A stretch of DNA of 64,000 nt from Haplomitrium mnioides (GCA_049999725.1 JBNGIS010020409.1:46385-110384); one strand, 5' to 3'; shown: positions 23,690 through 37,859, counted from the first letter of the stretch. Notes: generated by a model from the sequence alone, not told the origin. Translations and numbers: made by a program.

Positions 23690-24596
23690 TCGACACCACA
23701 AAAGTTACTCTTACGACATTGCACACTTTTTTCTCCCACTCACACACCCTGTCTTCCAAGGGGAGGTTGGACCATCACAATTGATAAGAAAAGGACGAGA
23801 ACCATATCCAATGACAATCAAACTCAAAGGTTGACTAACCTCAATAGAAAAGGAAAAAACCCAATAAGAGAGATTGGAATAGATTAATCCAAATTATAAG
23901 ACTAGTATGATAGATCTCATAGGCCAAAGAGCACCCATTGCCATTTTCCATGGGGAAGTTGGACCGTTTTGTTTGACAAAAAAAAGGAAAAATCGTACGA
24001 AAGGACAATCTCGCCTAATAGAAGAAGACAAAACCTTGACAAAGCCTGATTGGATCTCATAGAACCCGATAGATCAAAGCTAACTCTGGACCATTGGACT
24101 ATCGCCACCTTTTAGAGAAAATTGTATCCTTCTCCCTCTATCCTTGCTCTTGATTCCAATTGCACCATGATGGTCTTGAGGTCCTCTTCCCATCAAGTCA
24201 TGCCATGGCCTCAATCATTGAGAGATAAGGATGTAGTGCTTTGCATTGCCTCAGACTCTCATTCTACCTTTGCATCCTTGATTATGTCTAGACTTCCTCA
24301 TTCTTGATTCCTTCGCAATGGATTCTCTCCCCTTGAAATTGCACTCACATCTATCCTCTTATATGCCCTCCTATATTGCATCTAGAGAGCCTCCTCTCCT
24401 TTCATCGTTTCATTTCCGACCTTTTTAGTTCAATGCCTTCATTGATGGGTGGTTGAATGATCCGCCATAAGTGATCGCATATCTTGAGCCCTATGGTGTT
24501 ATTGAGATGTCTTCATGCCTGAAAATAGAGAAATGTCCTAGCAATGCTCCTAACTTCGCAAAGTTTCCCATAGTGACTCAAACCACTAGCTCACAT
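23690..24596 (-). mobile_element. 3' LTR of gypsy element A, partial
   Basis: On the minus strand it starts TGTGAGCTAGTGGTTTGAG at 24596, after a short purine-rich stretch. It matches 42252-41400 and then 40450-40370 of the shared A/B LTR, so about 950 bp appear to be deleted inside it. The left edge is uncertain because similarity is lost near 23690. A TATA-like ATATAAGAGG lies near 24356. Confidence 0.7.
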
Positions 24597-24639
24597 GACT
24601 CTGCTTTTCATGTGAAGCAAACCCATTAACACCGATACT

Positions 24640-27600
24640 TCTTGTTGGCTTACTTCCATGTTGCATTGCACTCTGTCTCTTCCACCTCCTTTACACAACC
24701 ACTCATTGTACATGTTGTATACAACTCTCTTGCTGAAAACTCCCTGTACGTGTCTAGGAACTCATAATGAGTCACCATCAACTCCTCTCCATCTTCTTTT
24801 TTTGGCTACATACGTCTTCAAGAAATGAAAATGTACCCGATTGGTGAGCCTTCCTCCTTCCAAGGTCTTGAAATTTTCAGACCTATTCTAATGGAGCTTC
24901 CTAAGCATAGTGGGTCCCATCTATCTAGTATGCAGCTTCCTTGGAAAAATGTACAAACCTGCTATCATACAACAATACCACATCCTCGTTGTGAATATCC
25001 ACCGGCTTGAGCTTCTTGTCATGTTGCCTCTTTTGCAACTCATGTTGGTGTTGAGATAGTTCTTGGGCTTGCACTCTAATCTCTTCCAATGCATGTAGCA
25101 GATATACTTGTTCTACTCTGCTCTGGTCCTTCACCAGCCTCTTCTCCTTCAATACCCTCATCGTTGGCACCTTGATTTCCACCGGTACTAGCGTGTGTTG
25201 CCCAAAGACAAGAAAGGAGGGGCAATGGTCCATTGTGGTCTTGTATGTTAGGCTCTAGGTGTGAGTGGCTATTAGCAACTTCATGTCCCAATCTACCTTA
25301 TTGGCTGACACGACTTTGCTTTGATCCCGTTTTCCCCTTGTGTCAACCCATGGACATTGGGATGATAGACCGTAGTACAGTGGTGCTTGATTAGGTTGTT
25401 GCTAGTCAAATCATGGATCACCAAATTGATGAAATGTGGGCCTTAGTTGCTTGCCAATTCCATCGGTGCTCCAAACTTGCAAAATATCTGCTCGTAATGG
25501 AAGGTTGCCACCATTTTGGCATCATCTTTTTTGGGTGGCCCTTCTCTCAAACCACTTGGTAGCATAACTTCTGGCCTAAAGAATGTACCCATTTTCCTTG
25601 CACCTAGATGGCACAATTGGCCCAATAAAGTTGATGCCCTAAAACTCAAAAGTTGTCAAAGAAAGGATCACAACTAGCAGGTGATGTTGAGAAGCTGCGG
25701 GTTTTCCCATCCTCTAGCAAGAGTCACACTTCTTCACGAAGAAGCAAACGTCCTTGTGAAGGGTCAACCTCAAGTAACTCACGTCCAACACCTTGTGTAC
25801 TCTGGTGTTGGCTGCGAAGTGACCTCCACTTCTTCTCCATGCATTGAACTCATTACCATCGTGGATTGGTCTCATTCCAAACACCTCTTCATCATGTTGT
25901 GCATCCCTTGCTTGTGTAGCACTTCTTTCACTATTAAATACGGCCTCACATGAAAAATTGTTGCGGCTTCAATGTTGTTTCCCTTGGGTAACTCATTTGA
26001 AAGAAGAAAGTGGATGATCTCAACATATTATGTGGTCTTCTCTTCTTTGATGTGAAACAAATCTTCATCCAAAAAAATGTCATCCACCTCCTCTTTGTTA
26101 ATTGGGTCATCCACCCTTGAAATGAAATCTGCATTGTGGTGCCTCTTCCCTAGTTTCACTCGCACCCCAAAGTCAAATTCCTGCAAGAGGAGCATCCACC
26201 TTGCAGTTCTCTTCATCATATCTAATTTGTTCACTATATACTTAAGCGCATTGTGATCCGTGTGAAAGATCACATTGTAATGGAGGAGATAATGTTTGAA
26301 TTTTTTCTACATCTAAATGATCCCCAAGGCTTCCCGATCAGTTGAGGAATAACTTTTCTTTGTAGAAGACAACAACTTGCTAGCAAAGCAAATGGGATGG
26401 TCCTCGCCTTCCTCCTCCAACTAGCTGAGTATTGCCCATATGCAAAAGCCCAATATGTCAGTCATGATATGAAATCTCTTCTCCCAGCTAGGTGGCACAA
26501 GCATTGGTGCATTGGAGAGTCTTCTCTTCAGCTTGTTGAAGCTAGCTAGCCTCTCAGATGTGGGCTCAAAGTTGCTGCCCTCTTTTGTCATTCCTATGGG
26601 GGTTTAGCCACAAGTGCAAATAGGGCAATAAATCTCCCAAAAAACCATGTATCTCCTTTAGATTGGTGGGAACAAACACCCTTATTCAAATGTTGACCTT
26701 CCGTTGGTTCAACTCAATTTCCTAACGAGATATTTTCTAGCTTGAGAGAACTCCAAAGAAGCATTTCCCTATATGCAACCACAGTCTCATCTCCCGGCAA
26801 TGTAGTAAAGTGATCTTCTTGCTCATGATCACATATCTTTCTATACACCACAAAGTCATTGATGAAAATCTCCAAAAACTTCATTAAGTAATCGTGGAAG
26901 ATATTCATCATCATTCTTTGAAATGTTCCAAGCACATTGCAAAGCCCGAAGAGCATCCTTCAAAAGGCAAATACCTCTTATTCCATGGTGAGTGCCATCT
27001 TCAATTGGTCTTCCTCTCTTATGAAAATCTGATTGTAACCCAATTACTCCTCCATAAAGCTCTATCCTTCCTGTCTGACCACTAAATCCAGCACCGTGTC
27101 TATGAAAAGCAGAGGATAGTGATCTTTCTTTTGTTGCCTCATTCAACTTCTGGAAGGGTTGGCATATCCTAGTCTCTTAAGTCCTATCAAGCCCCATCTT
27201 CTTGGGCACCACTACCAATGGTGACACATATCTGTTGTTCAACACAAAGTAAATGAAACCAACTTCCAACAACTTATCGACCTCCTTTGTCACCATAAGG
27301 GAGAATCTTAGATTTGTTTGATATTGAGACTGCCTTACTAGCACAAGTGTGGGTTCCCAATCGATTGCAATGTTCCCCTAATTCTCTAGGGACTCCTTTC
27401 AGGTCCGCATGACTCCATGTGAAGACATCGCTAAAATTTGTGAGGGTCCAAAACAAGGCTTGCTCCGCAGCTATCGGTAAGCCAACTCTACTTGGATTTT
27501 TTGGCCCTCATGGATCATCACCTTCTTATGTTGGGTTGCTCTTACCTTCCCCACTTCATTTCTCCAAATCGTGTTTTCTTCCTCTTCCAATATTGCGAGC

Positions 27601-28640
27601 CGCAATACTTGGTTGGAAATAAAGAGTGACATGTTTGTTTATGTTCTGCTTTCTTCTTGGATGTGTGTGTAGATTGGCCTAGAGTTCCTTTTAGCTTGAG
27701 TCCAGCCATCTCATTCCCCACAAATGTTCCAATAGTCTCTTCTGCACTAAATTTTGCTGCCATGCTCTCGGTCAACAATATTTGGTTCATTGTTACGATC
27801 CCTTCTTCTAGTAGATCCTCTCTTATGGCCTTGTTGACCATCTAAACTCAGTAATGGTACTCTTTGTCCTCTTCCTTGACCATTCACTATCAAAATCTAC
27901 TTCACATTGCATTTCCCCTAGGTGCAAATCGATTCATAATGCACTACATTTCTTTTTGGCCCAAACACTAAGGTAGCATTCTCCCAATTGTGCGTGACTC
28001 GGGCCCCATATAGCCAAAGTCTCCCTATCAATACATGGTAAGGAGATGCCAAGGCTGGCTGTATAACCTGATAACTCAACTTGAATTCTTTGCCCTCAAT
28101 GGTGGTGGGTACCTACAGGTGAGCTCCTAAAGGTTTGACACGTGACTTGTCAGCCAACCTCATGATCTAAGCGGATGGTTGAAATTCCTTGAATCCCAAT
28201 TGGTGTGTAGTCTCCTCAAACATGATTTTGACCTCTACTCCCTCGTCCACTTGTACAAGTGAGAGTGTACACCCATTGATCTGGATATCAATTTTTTGGG
28301 CTCTTTTCGTCTTTGTACACCAGTCTTAAATCACATGAATTGCTAACACGGGGTAGATTTTTCTGTCTCTTAGACCCAATGAAAAGCTCTCTCATTTGTC
28401 TCCAATATAGCAGGCCATGATTGATCAATTGCTCCACTATAGCCATGACTGAATAGTCCTGGACATATGCTTGAATGTTGTAGAGAATTGGTTTCACTGC
28501 TTCTGCGATGGTGGCCACCAGCTCCTTGAATTCGTAGGGCTTTTTTAATGCTTATCTCCTCATGACCTCTTTTAGGGTCTCTTTGCCACTTTTTTTTTCT
28601 ATTGCTACATCCATCATCTCCAGTTGGCTCCATAGCTCTT
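24640..28640 (-). pseudogene. pol: Ty3/gypsy element A pol, degenerate
   Basis: Reading leftward there is a protease-like region (28520-27900), where the motif around VDEGVEVKIM keeps an Asp but not the usual D[ST]G. Next come reverse transcriptase (about 27460-26500), RNase H (about 26470-25950; FHTDHNALKYIVNKLD) and integrase with zinc-binding segment, core and C-terminal domain (about 25900-24925; LKPVDIHNEDVV). The catalytic Asp-Asp pair of the reverse transcriptase reads FINDF, so one Asp is lost. Many stops and shifts occur. Order and sequence match elements B and D and the fragment at 1-1686. Confidence 0.9.
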
Positions 28641-28698
28641 TTTGATGCTTAGGATAGAACCATTTGGGATAATCTGAATCACTATGAGATGGCGACCC

Positions 28699-30236
28699 TT
28701 ACGCCATAGTCTTCTCGGCCTCTTGCCCTTGCTTGCACTTGTCCTTCTTCTTGGACTTGGGTCCTAATCGGGGAACCACCTTATAGTATTCTTTTGGTGT
28801 CGGGGTCTCCCAACGTGGCAGCTCAGCTTTCTCTTCTTCCAAGTCACACTTGTCCACTTTTTCCCACTCCAAGGCTATCAAGATGACTGTTGGTGGTAGT
28901 GGGGGATTCACAAATGTAGTCCAGGCTACTTTTGGCCTCTTATTAAGCACACAGCTCATAGCTACATACCCCTCCTTTTTGCATTGGAAACAAAGTGTGT
29001 TTGGCTGCCCATGGTTCTACTTTCATAGCTCAAGACAATTCGGAGAGATGTATCTTGGCTGACCACAATTTCAGCATATCATGATGGTTGTTTGGGGTGG
29101 CCTATTGGCAGTCCAACCACTAGATTGTACCACTCATATTCATGTAGGTATGCTCAACATTGTGTAAGGTCTGTCTCTCATTTGGTGTACCATCTCTCGA
29201 GCCTCCTTTTGCACATACTCGACTTCTTCATGCAGGTATTACATGGGTTCTTCTCTCACAAAATGAATGGCATAGGCTTCTACGAGGCACTCTTGAAGAG
29301 AGTGGTCGTGCTTGTTGCATTTTATGCACCATACTCTCACTTGCTTGGTTGGCAGCAATCTGCCTTCGGGTTTGATCCTACTAGGAGGATATTCATTGCC
29401 TCCATATTGGTGCTCAACTTATCTAGTGCATCCTTTCTACCTTTTCTTCTGCTCGGCTTTGGTTCTGGCTCATCTTGCTTGCATTGTTTCTTCCTTCCAT
29501 CCTAGTGGTGGTGGGACTTTTGATCTTTATGATCCCTTGCATCCTTTCTTTTTCTGGTGTTCCCTTCTCTTCTTCTTTTTCTGAGAGGATCTGTCCTCAT
29601 CAAAACTATTGCTATCCGAGTCTTCTTCACTTTCCAAGGTGGAGGCAAAGCTCTCCTCTTATTCCTCCTCACTACTTGATTCATCTAAAGAGTCCTTTGA
29701 CTCATACTTTGCTCTTGCCTCCCTTATCAAGCTAGCGATACTGCCTTTTACATGGGATTGGGCTACACTCAAAGCAGCCTCTAGGGTTTCAGGATTAGTC
29801 TTCCTCACCTATGTCCCTATCTCCTTAGGTAGGGCCACAAGGAACTATAAAGTCAATGTTGCATTCGTAGCTGAAGGATTTAGTTTTCTCGCCACTTTCT
29901 TAAACCTTTCAAGAAACCTTCTTACCGACTCTTTTTTCATTGGGAGTTATCCTATTTTGATCAAAGCCTCCGTTTCCTTTGCATCTTCTTGAATTCTCAA
30001 ACAAATGTGACTTTGAAAGCTCCCTTGTCTTTGTTAATATTATCAAGCACATCCTTATACCAAGAATGTGCCTCTCCTTTTAACACTAATGGAATGATGC
30101 CAATTTTAACATTGATCTCTATATTAGCCATAGTCGTATTCTCTAGATCATCCAACCATGCACGAGGGTCTTCCATTGGCCATCCTTTGAAGGATATGTA
30201 TTTGAACCTAACTCGCAGTCTAGAACGAGGTACCGG
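28699..30236 (-). pseudogene. gag: Ty3/gypsy element A gag, main part
   Basis: The N-terminal capsid-like part (EDPRAWLDDLENTT, IIPLVLKGEAHSWYKD) runs from 30236 to about 29990. A Ser/acidic region, two decayed zinc-knuckle segments (about 29330 and 29070) and CFQCKKEGYVAMSC (about 28960) follow. The first few codons and the ATG lie at 39610-39623, separated by the 9.4 kb insertion of element C. Stops and shifts are frequent. Confidence 0.85.
30232..30236 (+). other. Target-site duplication of element C, left copy (ACCGG)
   Basis: ACCGG immediately precedes the 5' LTR of element C. The partner ACCAG at 39610-39614 differs by one base, consistent with deamination at a CpG. Confidence 0.7.
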
Positions 30237-31979
30237 TGTTGGGTTGTGGTTTGGCAAATGTGTAAAAAAATAACAAAAGAAGGGAGAAAAGTTATCTTTT
30301 TACCACAATTAAATGTAGAGAAAATTAAAGAAGCAACGACAAAGCACTTTCTAGAATCTTCTAGAATAATAAAATTCGTACATGTCAATGCATCGTGGAA
30401 GGTGCTTCAGATATGGTGGGTAGAGAAAGGGTCAACCTATTGGCTCTTTGAGGATCCTTAAAATTGCATCTAAAGATATTTTGTAGATGAAAAAGAAGAG
30501 AGAAGAGGCAGAATTCAATTGACAATGATCAACGTGATACCATCAAGAGATACATTGGGGAAGCACGAAAGGGTACTAGATTTATCTGAGCGAGGAAGTT
30601 CAACAATGGAGCTCAAGTTGCTTATGGGTCAAGATATCAACAATGGATGGAGGATTGTTTGTCACTCCTAACTTTCCTCTTCTGAATCATTTCTTTGTTG
30701 GCTTGCAAATTATTCCTCGAGATCATTTTTTGCAATGGATTGTCTATCACTTCGGTGACAATTTCTTGAATTCGGTTATGAACTCATCTATTCCAGTATT
30801 GTCCCCAATTATGACCTATGGGGAGTGATGGGACCTCACGATTTACATTCTAGCATGAATTGAAGTGGAGTTTTCTTGGGGCTTCTTCAAAGGAGACTTT
30901 GGGTAAATGGTGAATAGTCGGCATCGAAAGATCGAGTGACTTCATCAGCTTTTCAACTGATCAAGGAAGAAAACTTTTCTTTGTTATTTCTACCTTATTT
31001 GTGCTCTTTTCTACAAAAGAACTTACTTAGTGTTGTTCTTATAGCAAGTATAAAAGGAGCTAACTTTCTTTTAGTAAAAACCTTTAAAGGAAAAAGAAGG
31101 GGTTCAGTTTCATGAAGGTTTGAAGAGTTTCAAGAGTAAAGAAGTTCAAGCAAGGCAAAGATCAAAAGCTTACAAAGAATATCATCTCTCTGCACAAAAT
31201 TTTGAGTCATTTGGAGTTTTACACACATACTTAACGACAATTAAAGACAAAGGGGTTGAATTGAATATACCTTCATATTTTGGGTGATTGTGACATATCT
31301 ACTACAATTCTGGAAATCTATTACAGAACCATTAGGAAGTTGACAACAAGGGTTATAGTTTTACATCAAATTGCAATGCATTTGGAATTGAGCTCGATTT
31401 ATAAGAGCCAATTAAAGTTGAAGCATTCTTGAGGTTCTTCATAATCATTTTTCTTTCAATATTGGATTTACAACTTTATTTTATTTATACCAAGAGAAGT
31501 AGAGAAGCTGATTTTTGTGAAAGGCTAGAGTTGAGAGTGAAGAAGTTTTCAATGAAATTGCAAGACAAGATCAATTGAGACAAAAGAGTTATTACTTGGG
31601 GAACTTTATGAGTGTTGGTCTTTTGTTCTTTCAAACAACAATTTAGTTTCTGTTCGCGGAGAGCATTTTGCTATACATTTCTCAGAAAAATTTGTATAGA
31701 GCTTTCTAAAGCAACCTGTATTCCAAACTGGAAGTTACAAATCCAAAAATCCAGTAGACGTTACATTCTCCTTGACCAAAATTTGAGTACAAATGAAGGA
31801 AATTTTTCTTACCTTTGTTTTGTTTAAGGGTAATTGAAGCCACAAAGGCAATAAGCACTCAATTTCTGCCAAATTTTCTTCATTTCAGCAGTATAGTCAC
31901 CAAAGCTTCTACCTTTCACACAATCTTCTCTACAATCATATACCGCGTTTATTCTTAGACCTAGATTATTACCACGCGA
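30237..31979 (+). mobile_element. 5' LTR of gypsy element C (1.7 kb)
   Basis: This is near-collinear with 37877-39609. Both share GTTGTGGTT(T/C)GGCAAATGTGT near the start and CCACG(C/T)GA at the end. The first bases carry a small local duplication relative to the 3' copy. A TATA box lies at 31049. The ends are accurate to within a few bases. Confidence 0.9.
31049..31057 (+). promoter_or_regulatory. TATA box of element C 5' LTR
   Basis: TATAAAAGG, about 810 bp into the LTR. The 3' LTR has GTAAAAACGG at the same place, so that copy has decayed. Confidence 0.55.
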
Positions 31980-32130
31980 GAGTTAGTGAACTTGACGTGA
32001 ACCTCTAAGGTGGAGAGAGTGTGAGAATTTAGAGGCTTTAGAAATCAGTATGAGTTCTTCTAGCTAAAAGACTCCAATACTACAATTGGACCTTGCTATT
32101 GCGCAAATGTTCTAAGCATTTGCCCTTTCT

Positions 32131-33850
32131 ATGCAACTGCAAGAAGCCTCTTATCGAAAAGAAATAATGGTCACAAGAGATGTGCACTCTGTTGTTGGAT
32201 TGCTAGACCAATTTGATAGGATAAATATCTCCAAATATCTGAAACACTTTGCCCAAGAGATAGAACTCAATAAAGTTCCAGAAAGAGATATGATTCAAAT
32301 GTTTGAGTTAGTTGTTGTGTTAGAGTTGAGAGGACAGGTTAGGGAGCTTGTTCGAGTGTATGGGAGTCACTGGGAGAACTTTTCTCTCCAACCAAAGGAA
32401 GAATACTCTTTGGAGGATGCTAATAAAGTGACTACAAATTCATTCATTGAATGGGTGAATCAAACCAACAAGGGGTTGGTTGTTACGGAGCTTTTTCGGG
32501 AATTTGAGAGGCAGTCCTCACAATTGTCTCATATGGAGAAATTGACTCTAGAGAAGGATAATGTGGAGTTGTTCCTGCAATCAGCTAATGATGATCTTCA
32601 AAGAGAATTGGAGTTACTTTTGGAGGATAGAACCAAAGACAATGGCTTGACTTCTAACTAGAAGGAAGTTTCAGAAGTAGTAAGTGTATTGACAAAGAGG
32701 GAGTCCAAAAGAGGCAAGGTGGTGGTGAGGCATGATGTGAGACCACCACCCATCATAGTACCTCAAAAGCATCTAATTACTCCTACTGTTCCTGCTAGTT
32801 CTATGCCTCCTACTCATCTTCTTACTATTACTCTACCAAGAGATGGAGTGGAAGAGCTAGTCAAGGGTATGAAGAACTTGCAAATTAAATTTGCAAAGTT
32901 GGAAGGGAAAAAAGAGGTAAGCAATAATCATCCTGCCCAAAAACCAAGGTATGTGCAGAGATATATATGGTGTGATAGCACCGAACACTAAAGAAATGAG
33001 TGTGGAGATTTTGGTTATTCTATTCACTTGAGAGTTATCTATTAGAAGAAGGGCAAGATTGCTCTCAAAGATATGGTTCAGATCCTGAAAACCAATTTTG
33101 GAAAGAGAGGAATGAAAAATGTTGTTGAGGAGTACATACAAAAACTTGCTAGTACATAAGTAGAGGCTGCCACCTATGGAATTGAGGTGGAGCAGGATTT
33201 TACCAAACATGTGGATACCAGTGGATTGTGGTCTTGTGCTTTGTCTACAATAGAAGGAGGAAACACAAACAGAGAGAATTTGTTGAACGTTGCGACATCT
33301 ACTAGAATTATTACTAGATGAGATGATCTAGTAAACACTCTTTCAGTACATGTTTGCATTGCAAAAAATCAGCATGAGGCACTTGTAGAAGAGAAAAGAA
33401 GGAGAGAGCAAGCATCTACCAGTGAAAAGAGGCCAACTTCAAAGAGGCCACAAAGAGGAGAAAAGACACAGCCTTCAAGGGAGGAACATATGGAAGATGC
33501 TTTACCTTCCACTTTGGAGAAGGGAGAAACCAAGGAGAAGGAAAAGGCTCCAACATACAAGCTACAATATGGTATTGAGGCAGCTACAAACCTAAGAGGA
33601 GTATTGGAAGAGAGGGTACTCAATGCAAAGATTGAGTTTACCTTGAGAGAGATCCTTGGCATTGCAAAGAAGGAATTCCACAAAGTGATTATTAATACTA
33701 TCAAGAGGAAGAGATAATTGATAGGGGAGACAATGATAACCAATGCTCTTGAGACAAGAATCACTAAGGAAGAGGAGCTGGAATTAGCTCGATGTTGTAC
33801 CAAGCATAAGGTGTGATTGGATCAAGAGGATGAGAAATCCTTGAGTCATT
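32131..33850 (+). pseudogene. gag: Gypsy element C gag, degenerate
   Basis: An open frame of 176 codons from 32131 encodes a Gag-like alpha-helical protein (FAQEIELNKVPERDMIQMFE), followed by a Pro-rich linker and a frame at 32689-32991. A zinc-knuckle remnant (RYIWCDSTEH, then a stop, RNEC) lies at about 32955, with the first Cys replaced by Tyr. The remaining Gag tail at 33370-33720 is Lys/Glu-rich. There are several stops. Confidence 0.7.
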
Positions 33851-33879
33851 ATTCAAGGAGCCATTGGGCTCGAGCTACC

Positions 33880-36800
33880 ATTGAGACTATAAAAAGATTG
33901 GAGATTTGCCATATCTAGTGATTGCACTAATTGATCATGGATTAGAGATTAATCTTGTCTCAAAAGATATCTACAAGCAAGAGAAGTGGCCAATCAATAC
34001 CAATTATAGATGGGTGATTCGAGCAGCCAATAATACATGAGGAGAGCTTTTTAGGAGATGTCCGGATGTGAGGATTAATGTTGGTGACGCGGCATAGAAC
34101 AAAACTTCTTTGTGTAAGAAGGCACTTCTTACCCAGTCATCTTTGGGCAGCCTTATATTACAGTTGCAAAGATGGAAACAAAAGTGTTGGATGATGGATT
34201 TGTATATGCATGGGTGAGAAGTCAGGATTGGAGGAAGGTGGTACAGTTTCTAATTGTCCATGCAAGCCATGAGAGGAATCGAGATAGCTTGAGAAACTCT
34301 TCTCCTCCTACAATCACAGAAAAGTTTCAAGATTTTTGAAGGGTACTACAATAGAGCGAGATTATCGTGGTACAACCAAAGAGGTGCTCTCGCTTAAAAA
34401 TGAAAGTACCTTTTGTACATGAGTAGTGACATATTCTTAGAGTGGATTTTCTATATGTACACAGCTTGTTGATTTAGCTAGATGGGAGAGAAAGGAAATT
34501 CAAAGAATTGAAAAAGACTTTAACAAAAAAGGTGTGTTGGATGAAGAAGAAGAAATTGTGGGTGTATATATGGAACGAGGAATTGAAGATCCTTTGGAGC
34601 TACTTCTTGTTATTGGATTTGGAGGAGAGGACAAGGTGGTGTGTTTACAATCACGAGAACTTTATTCAAGTATCGAGTCATTTGTAGGATTGGAGGCTAG
34701 AGTGGACACTAGATACAAGATGGTGGAGAAGAAGTTAAAACATGTAGCTCAGTCTTTTCCCATTGATTCTAGTGAGCAAGTCAAGAAAGCTTCAAAAGAG
34801 GAGATTTTGAGAGAGATCTCAAAAATTGGGCATAAGTTTACTCCAACCATGCTGGAGGAACTAAAGGTTTGATCGACAGAGTTTCTCTTGCCTCAAGAGG
34901 AGGATGCATTTAGGGAGATGCTCAAGAGAAATGGGAAAGTATTTGCTTTTGAGCCTCAAGAAATAAGGTGTGTGGATCTAGATGTAGTTGCACCAATGAT
35001 TATTTTTACGATTCTACATGTACCTTGGGATTTGAAGCCAATTCTAATACCAAGAGCTCAGCTATCAAAGCTCTTGGACCTCTTGAAGGAGAAAATGAAG
35101 ATGAAGATTTTGGAACCATCCTTTGGTCTATATTCTATCTGATGGTTTATAATGCCTAAGAAAAGCATAGCACTACGATTTATTCAAGATATGCAGCCAA
35201 TAAATCAAGTTACCATCCAAAATATATGGGTGGGACCAATTGTTGGAGAATTTGCAGAAGTATTTTATGGTAGAGCTATCTGTTCTATGGGTGATCTCTA
35301 CTCTAGTTATGACCAATTCTAGTTTTCTGAAGCGAGTAGGGATATAGCAACTATGAGGACACCATTGGGTTTATTGAGAATGTGCACTGTACCTCAAGGT
35401 ACTACAAACTCTGTGGTACATATGATGAATGAGATGAAAAATGTTATGAGAGATTTTATCCCTCAAAAGACTACACCATTTCTTGATGACAGTCCAATCA
35501 AAACATGTGTAGAAGAAAACAAGAATGGAGTTTTGGATTAGAAGGGGTGTCAAAAATTTGCTATGGATCATATTTTGGATTGTGACCAGATTTACAAAGA
35601 TTGAGGGAGGTACATCTGACCTTATCAAGGGTGAAATCATCTTTTGGAGTTCGTGAAGTTGTGATGGTTGGGCACTTATATGCTTGGTTTGGCCAAAAAC
35701 CTAATCAAAAGAAAATTGATGCCATTCAATAACTAAAGGATACATGTAGCTCAGCTACGGAGGTATGCAGATTTTTAAGGGCATGTGTTTTCTACCATGT
35801 GTGGATCCCTCATTTTGCACATGTGGCAAACCCTTTGTATGATTTGTTGTGCAAAGGAAAGGAGTTTCGGTGGGAAGATATTCATATAAAAGTTGTGCAA
35901 AAGTTGAAGAAACCATTATCTTCTCAACTTGTCATTTGCAGAGTGAGTTATGAAAATCAAAAGCATGTGATGTTGACTGTAGATGCCAGTTCCATTGCTA
36001 TAGGTTGGGCAATATGGCAAGACGATGAGGAAGGAAATCGATTTGCGATTCGGTTTGGAGCCAAAGTGTTGAGCAAATGACAACGAAACTATCGACAGGT
36101 AAAAAGAGAGAGTTATGGAAGGTGGTAGCAACTATAAAAGCTAAGAAAGGATACCTGATTGGAGCACCACTAATTGTGGAAACAGATTTCTTACCTTTTT
36201 GGGGGATGATTACTAATTGTAACACTCTTGATATTGCCGTGTTGCGCTGGATTACTTATATCAAGTCATTAAATCCAGAATTCAAGCAAATAGCGGGGAA
36301 GGATAATCGAGTGGTAGATATGCTCTCTCGAGCTTGATATGAGCAAGAAGAGAAGATGATTGAGAATATTGATGATGTAGGAACTGAATTTTATTCACAT
36401 GCACAAAAAGGAGATAGTGAGCAGAAAGAGCCATTCATGGAAGAGATGTATGAAGGAGAGTGGCTAGATATTTGCCATTATTTGAGTACCTTGAAAAGGA
36501 GACCAAATTGGAGTGAAGCTTAGTTCAAGAAAGTGAGGCAAAAATCCTACAATTATGTACTAGCAAGAGGCTACTTATGGAATAGGGTGAAAAAGGTGTG
36601 CGAGAAAGAGGTACAAACCAAATTGCTCCATGAGTTTCATAGTAGTTTATTGGCTGGACATAGAGGAATCTATGGGACTTTTTTCAAATTGAAAGAGAAA
36701 TTTTGGTGGAGAAACATGTACATGGATGTGGTTGCTTTTGTTGGGTCTTTTCAAACCTCTGAGATGTATTCTGAGATTCGACATAGAGATGGGTTGCATC

Positions 36801-37760
36801 CAACCTCTCCACTTGCTTTACATTATAAGTGGGTAGTGGATCTGTTTGTTATGCCTCTTGGGGTGTGGCAAGTAAAGTATTTGGTCCTAGCATGAGAAGA
36901 TTTATCCAATCAAGTTGAAGGAAGAGCATTGAGAACCAAAGCAATAGATAGTGTTTGTCGGTTCTTATTGGAGGATGTGGTTTCCAGATATGGTTGTGTG
37001 GGTAAGATCACAGCAGATAGAAGAGAATTAAACACTCATAAGGCTAGAGATTTCTTTCAGAGATGTGGGATTAAACTTGCTCTCACTACAACATATAATC
37101 CTGAAGAAAATGCTAAGAGTGAGCATAGGCATCCTTCTATTGTTAAAGCTCTTGTCAAGGCACGTAGAGGGAGAGCAGGTGAGTGGCCAATGCTGAACCC
37201 ATTTGCGCTTTGGGCTGATAGAACTACTCATACCTCAGTGATTGGTTATATGCCAGTTGAGCTGATGCAAGGGCAAAAACCAATCATGCCTATTGAGGAG
37301 AGTATATTGAGTTGGAGTGTCTTACCTTGGCAAGATTCGATCTCAAGAGAGGAGCTTCTTGCACTATGAATTCAGCAATTAGAGAGGAGGTATGAGGACA
37401 TCTAGTTAGAAATGGAAAGGCTAAAAAGAGCAAGGCTGAAAAACAAAGAAAGATTTGATCAACAACATAGATTGAGGCCACGTGAGCTACAAGAAGGAGA
37501 TTGGGTCTTGGTTTATGTCAATAGCTTAGATTACCAGCACAGTACAATTCGAAAGTTCTCCAAACGCTGGTTTGGACCATATGTTGTGGTGATTGTTCAT
37601 AACAATGCCACATATTCATTGAGAAAGTCGGATGGAACTTTGCTCAAAGTTCCAATTGCGTGGACGATGGTGAAATTATTCAATAAACAAGATCAAGAAA
37701 ATGCTTTGGAGGAGATTGAATTTGATCTGCCAAAGTCTCAAGAGGAAGATATTCCATAAG
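33880..37760 (+). pseudogene. pol: Gypsy element C pol, degenerate
   Basis: The order is protease, reverse transcriptase, RNase H, integrase. The protease remnant near 33920 reads ALIDHGLEINLVS, where D-H-G replaces D[ST]G. Reverse transcriptase spans 34888-35560, with the catalytic motif as TPFLDDSPIK rather than Y/FxDD followed by I/F. RNase H is at 35940-36337 (MLTVDASSIAIGWAIWQDD; DNRVVDMLSRA). Integrase is at 36533-37369, with its zinc region at 36625-36760, a core (CGKITADRRELN) and a C-terminal domain at 37412-37759 (LQEGDWVLVY). It is broken by about ten stops. The reverse transcriptase and integrase differ clearly from the A/B/D family, so this is another lineage. Confidence 0.85.
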
Positions 37761-37859
37761 AGCAAGAGTAAAAGTACCCTCACGAAGAAGAAGAAGAAAA
37801 TCTCTGACGCTGACCACAACGTCTTCATTCTTGGTGCACACTAGAGGATGCACAAGTTT

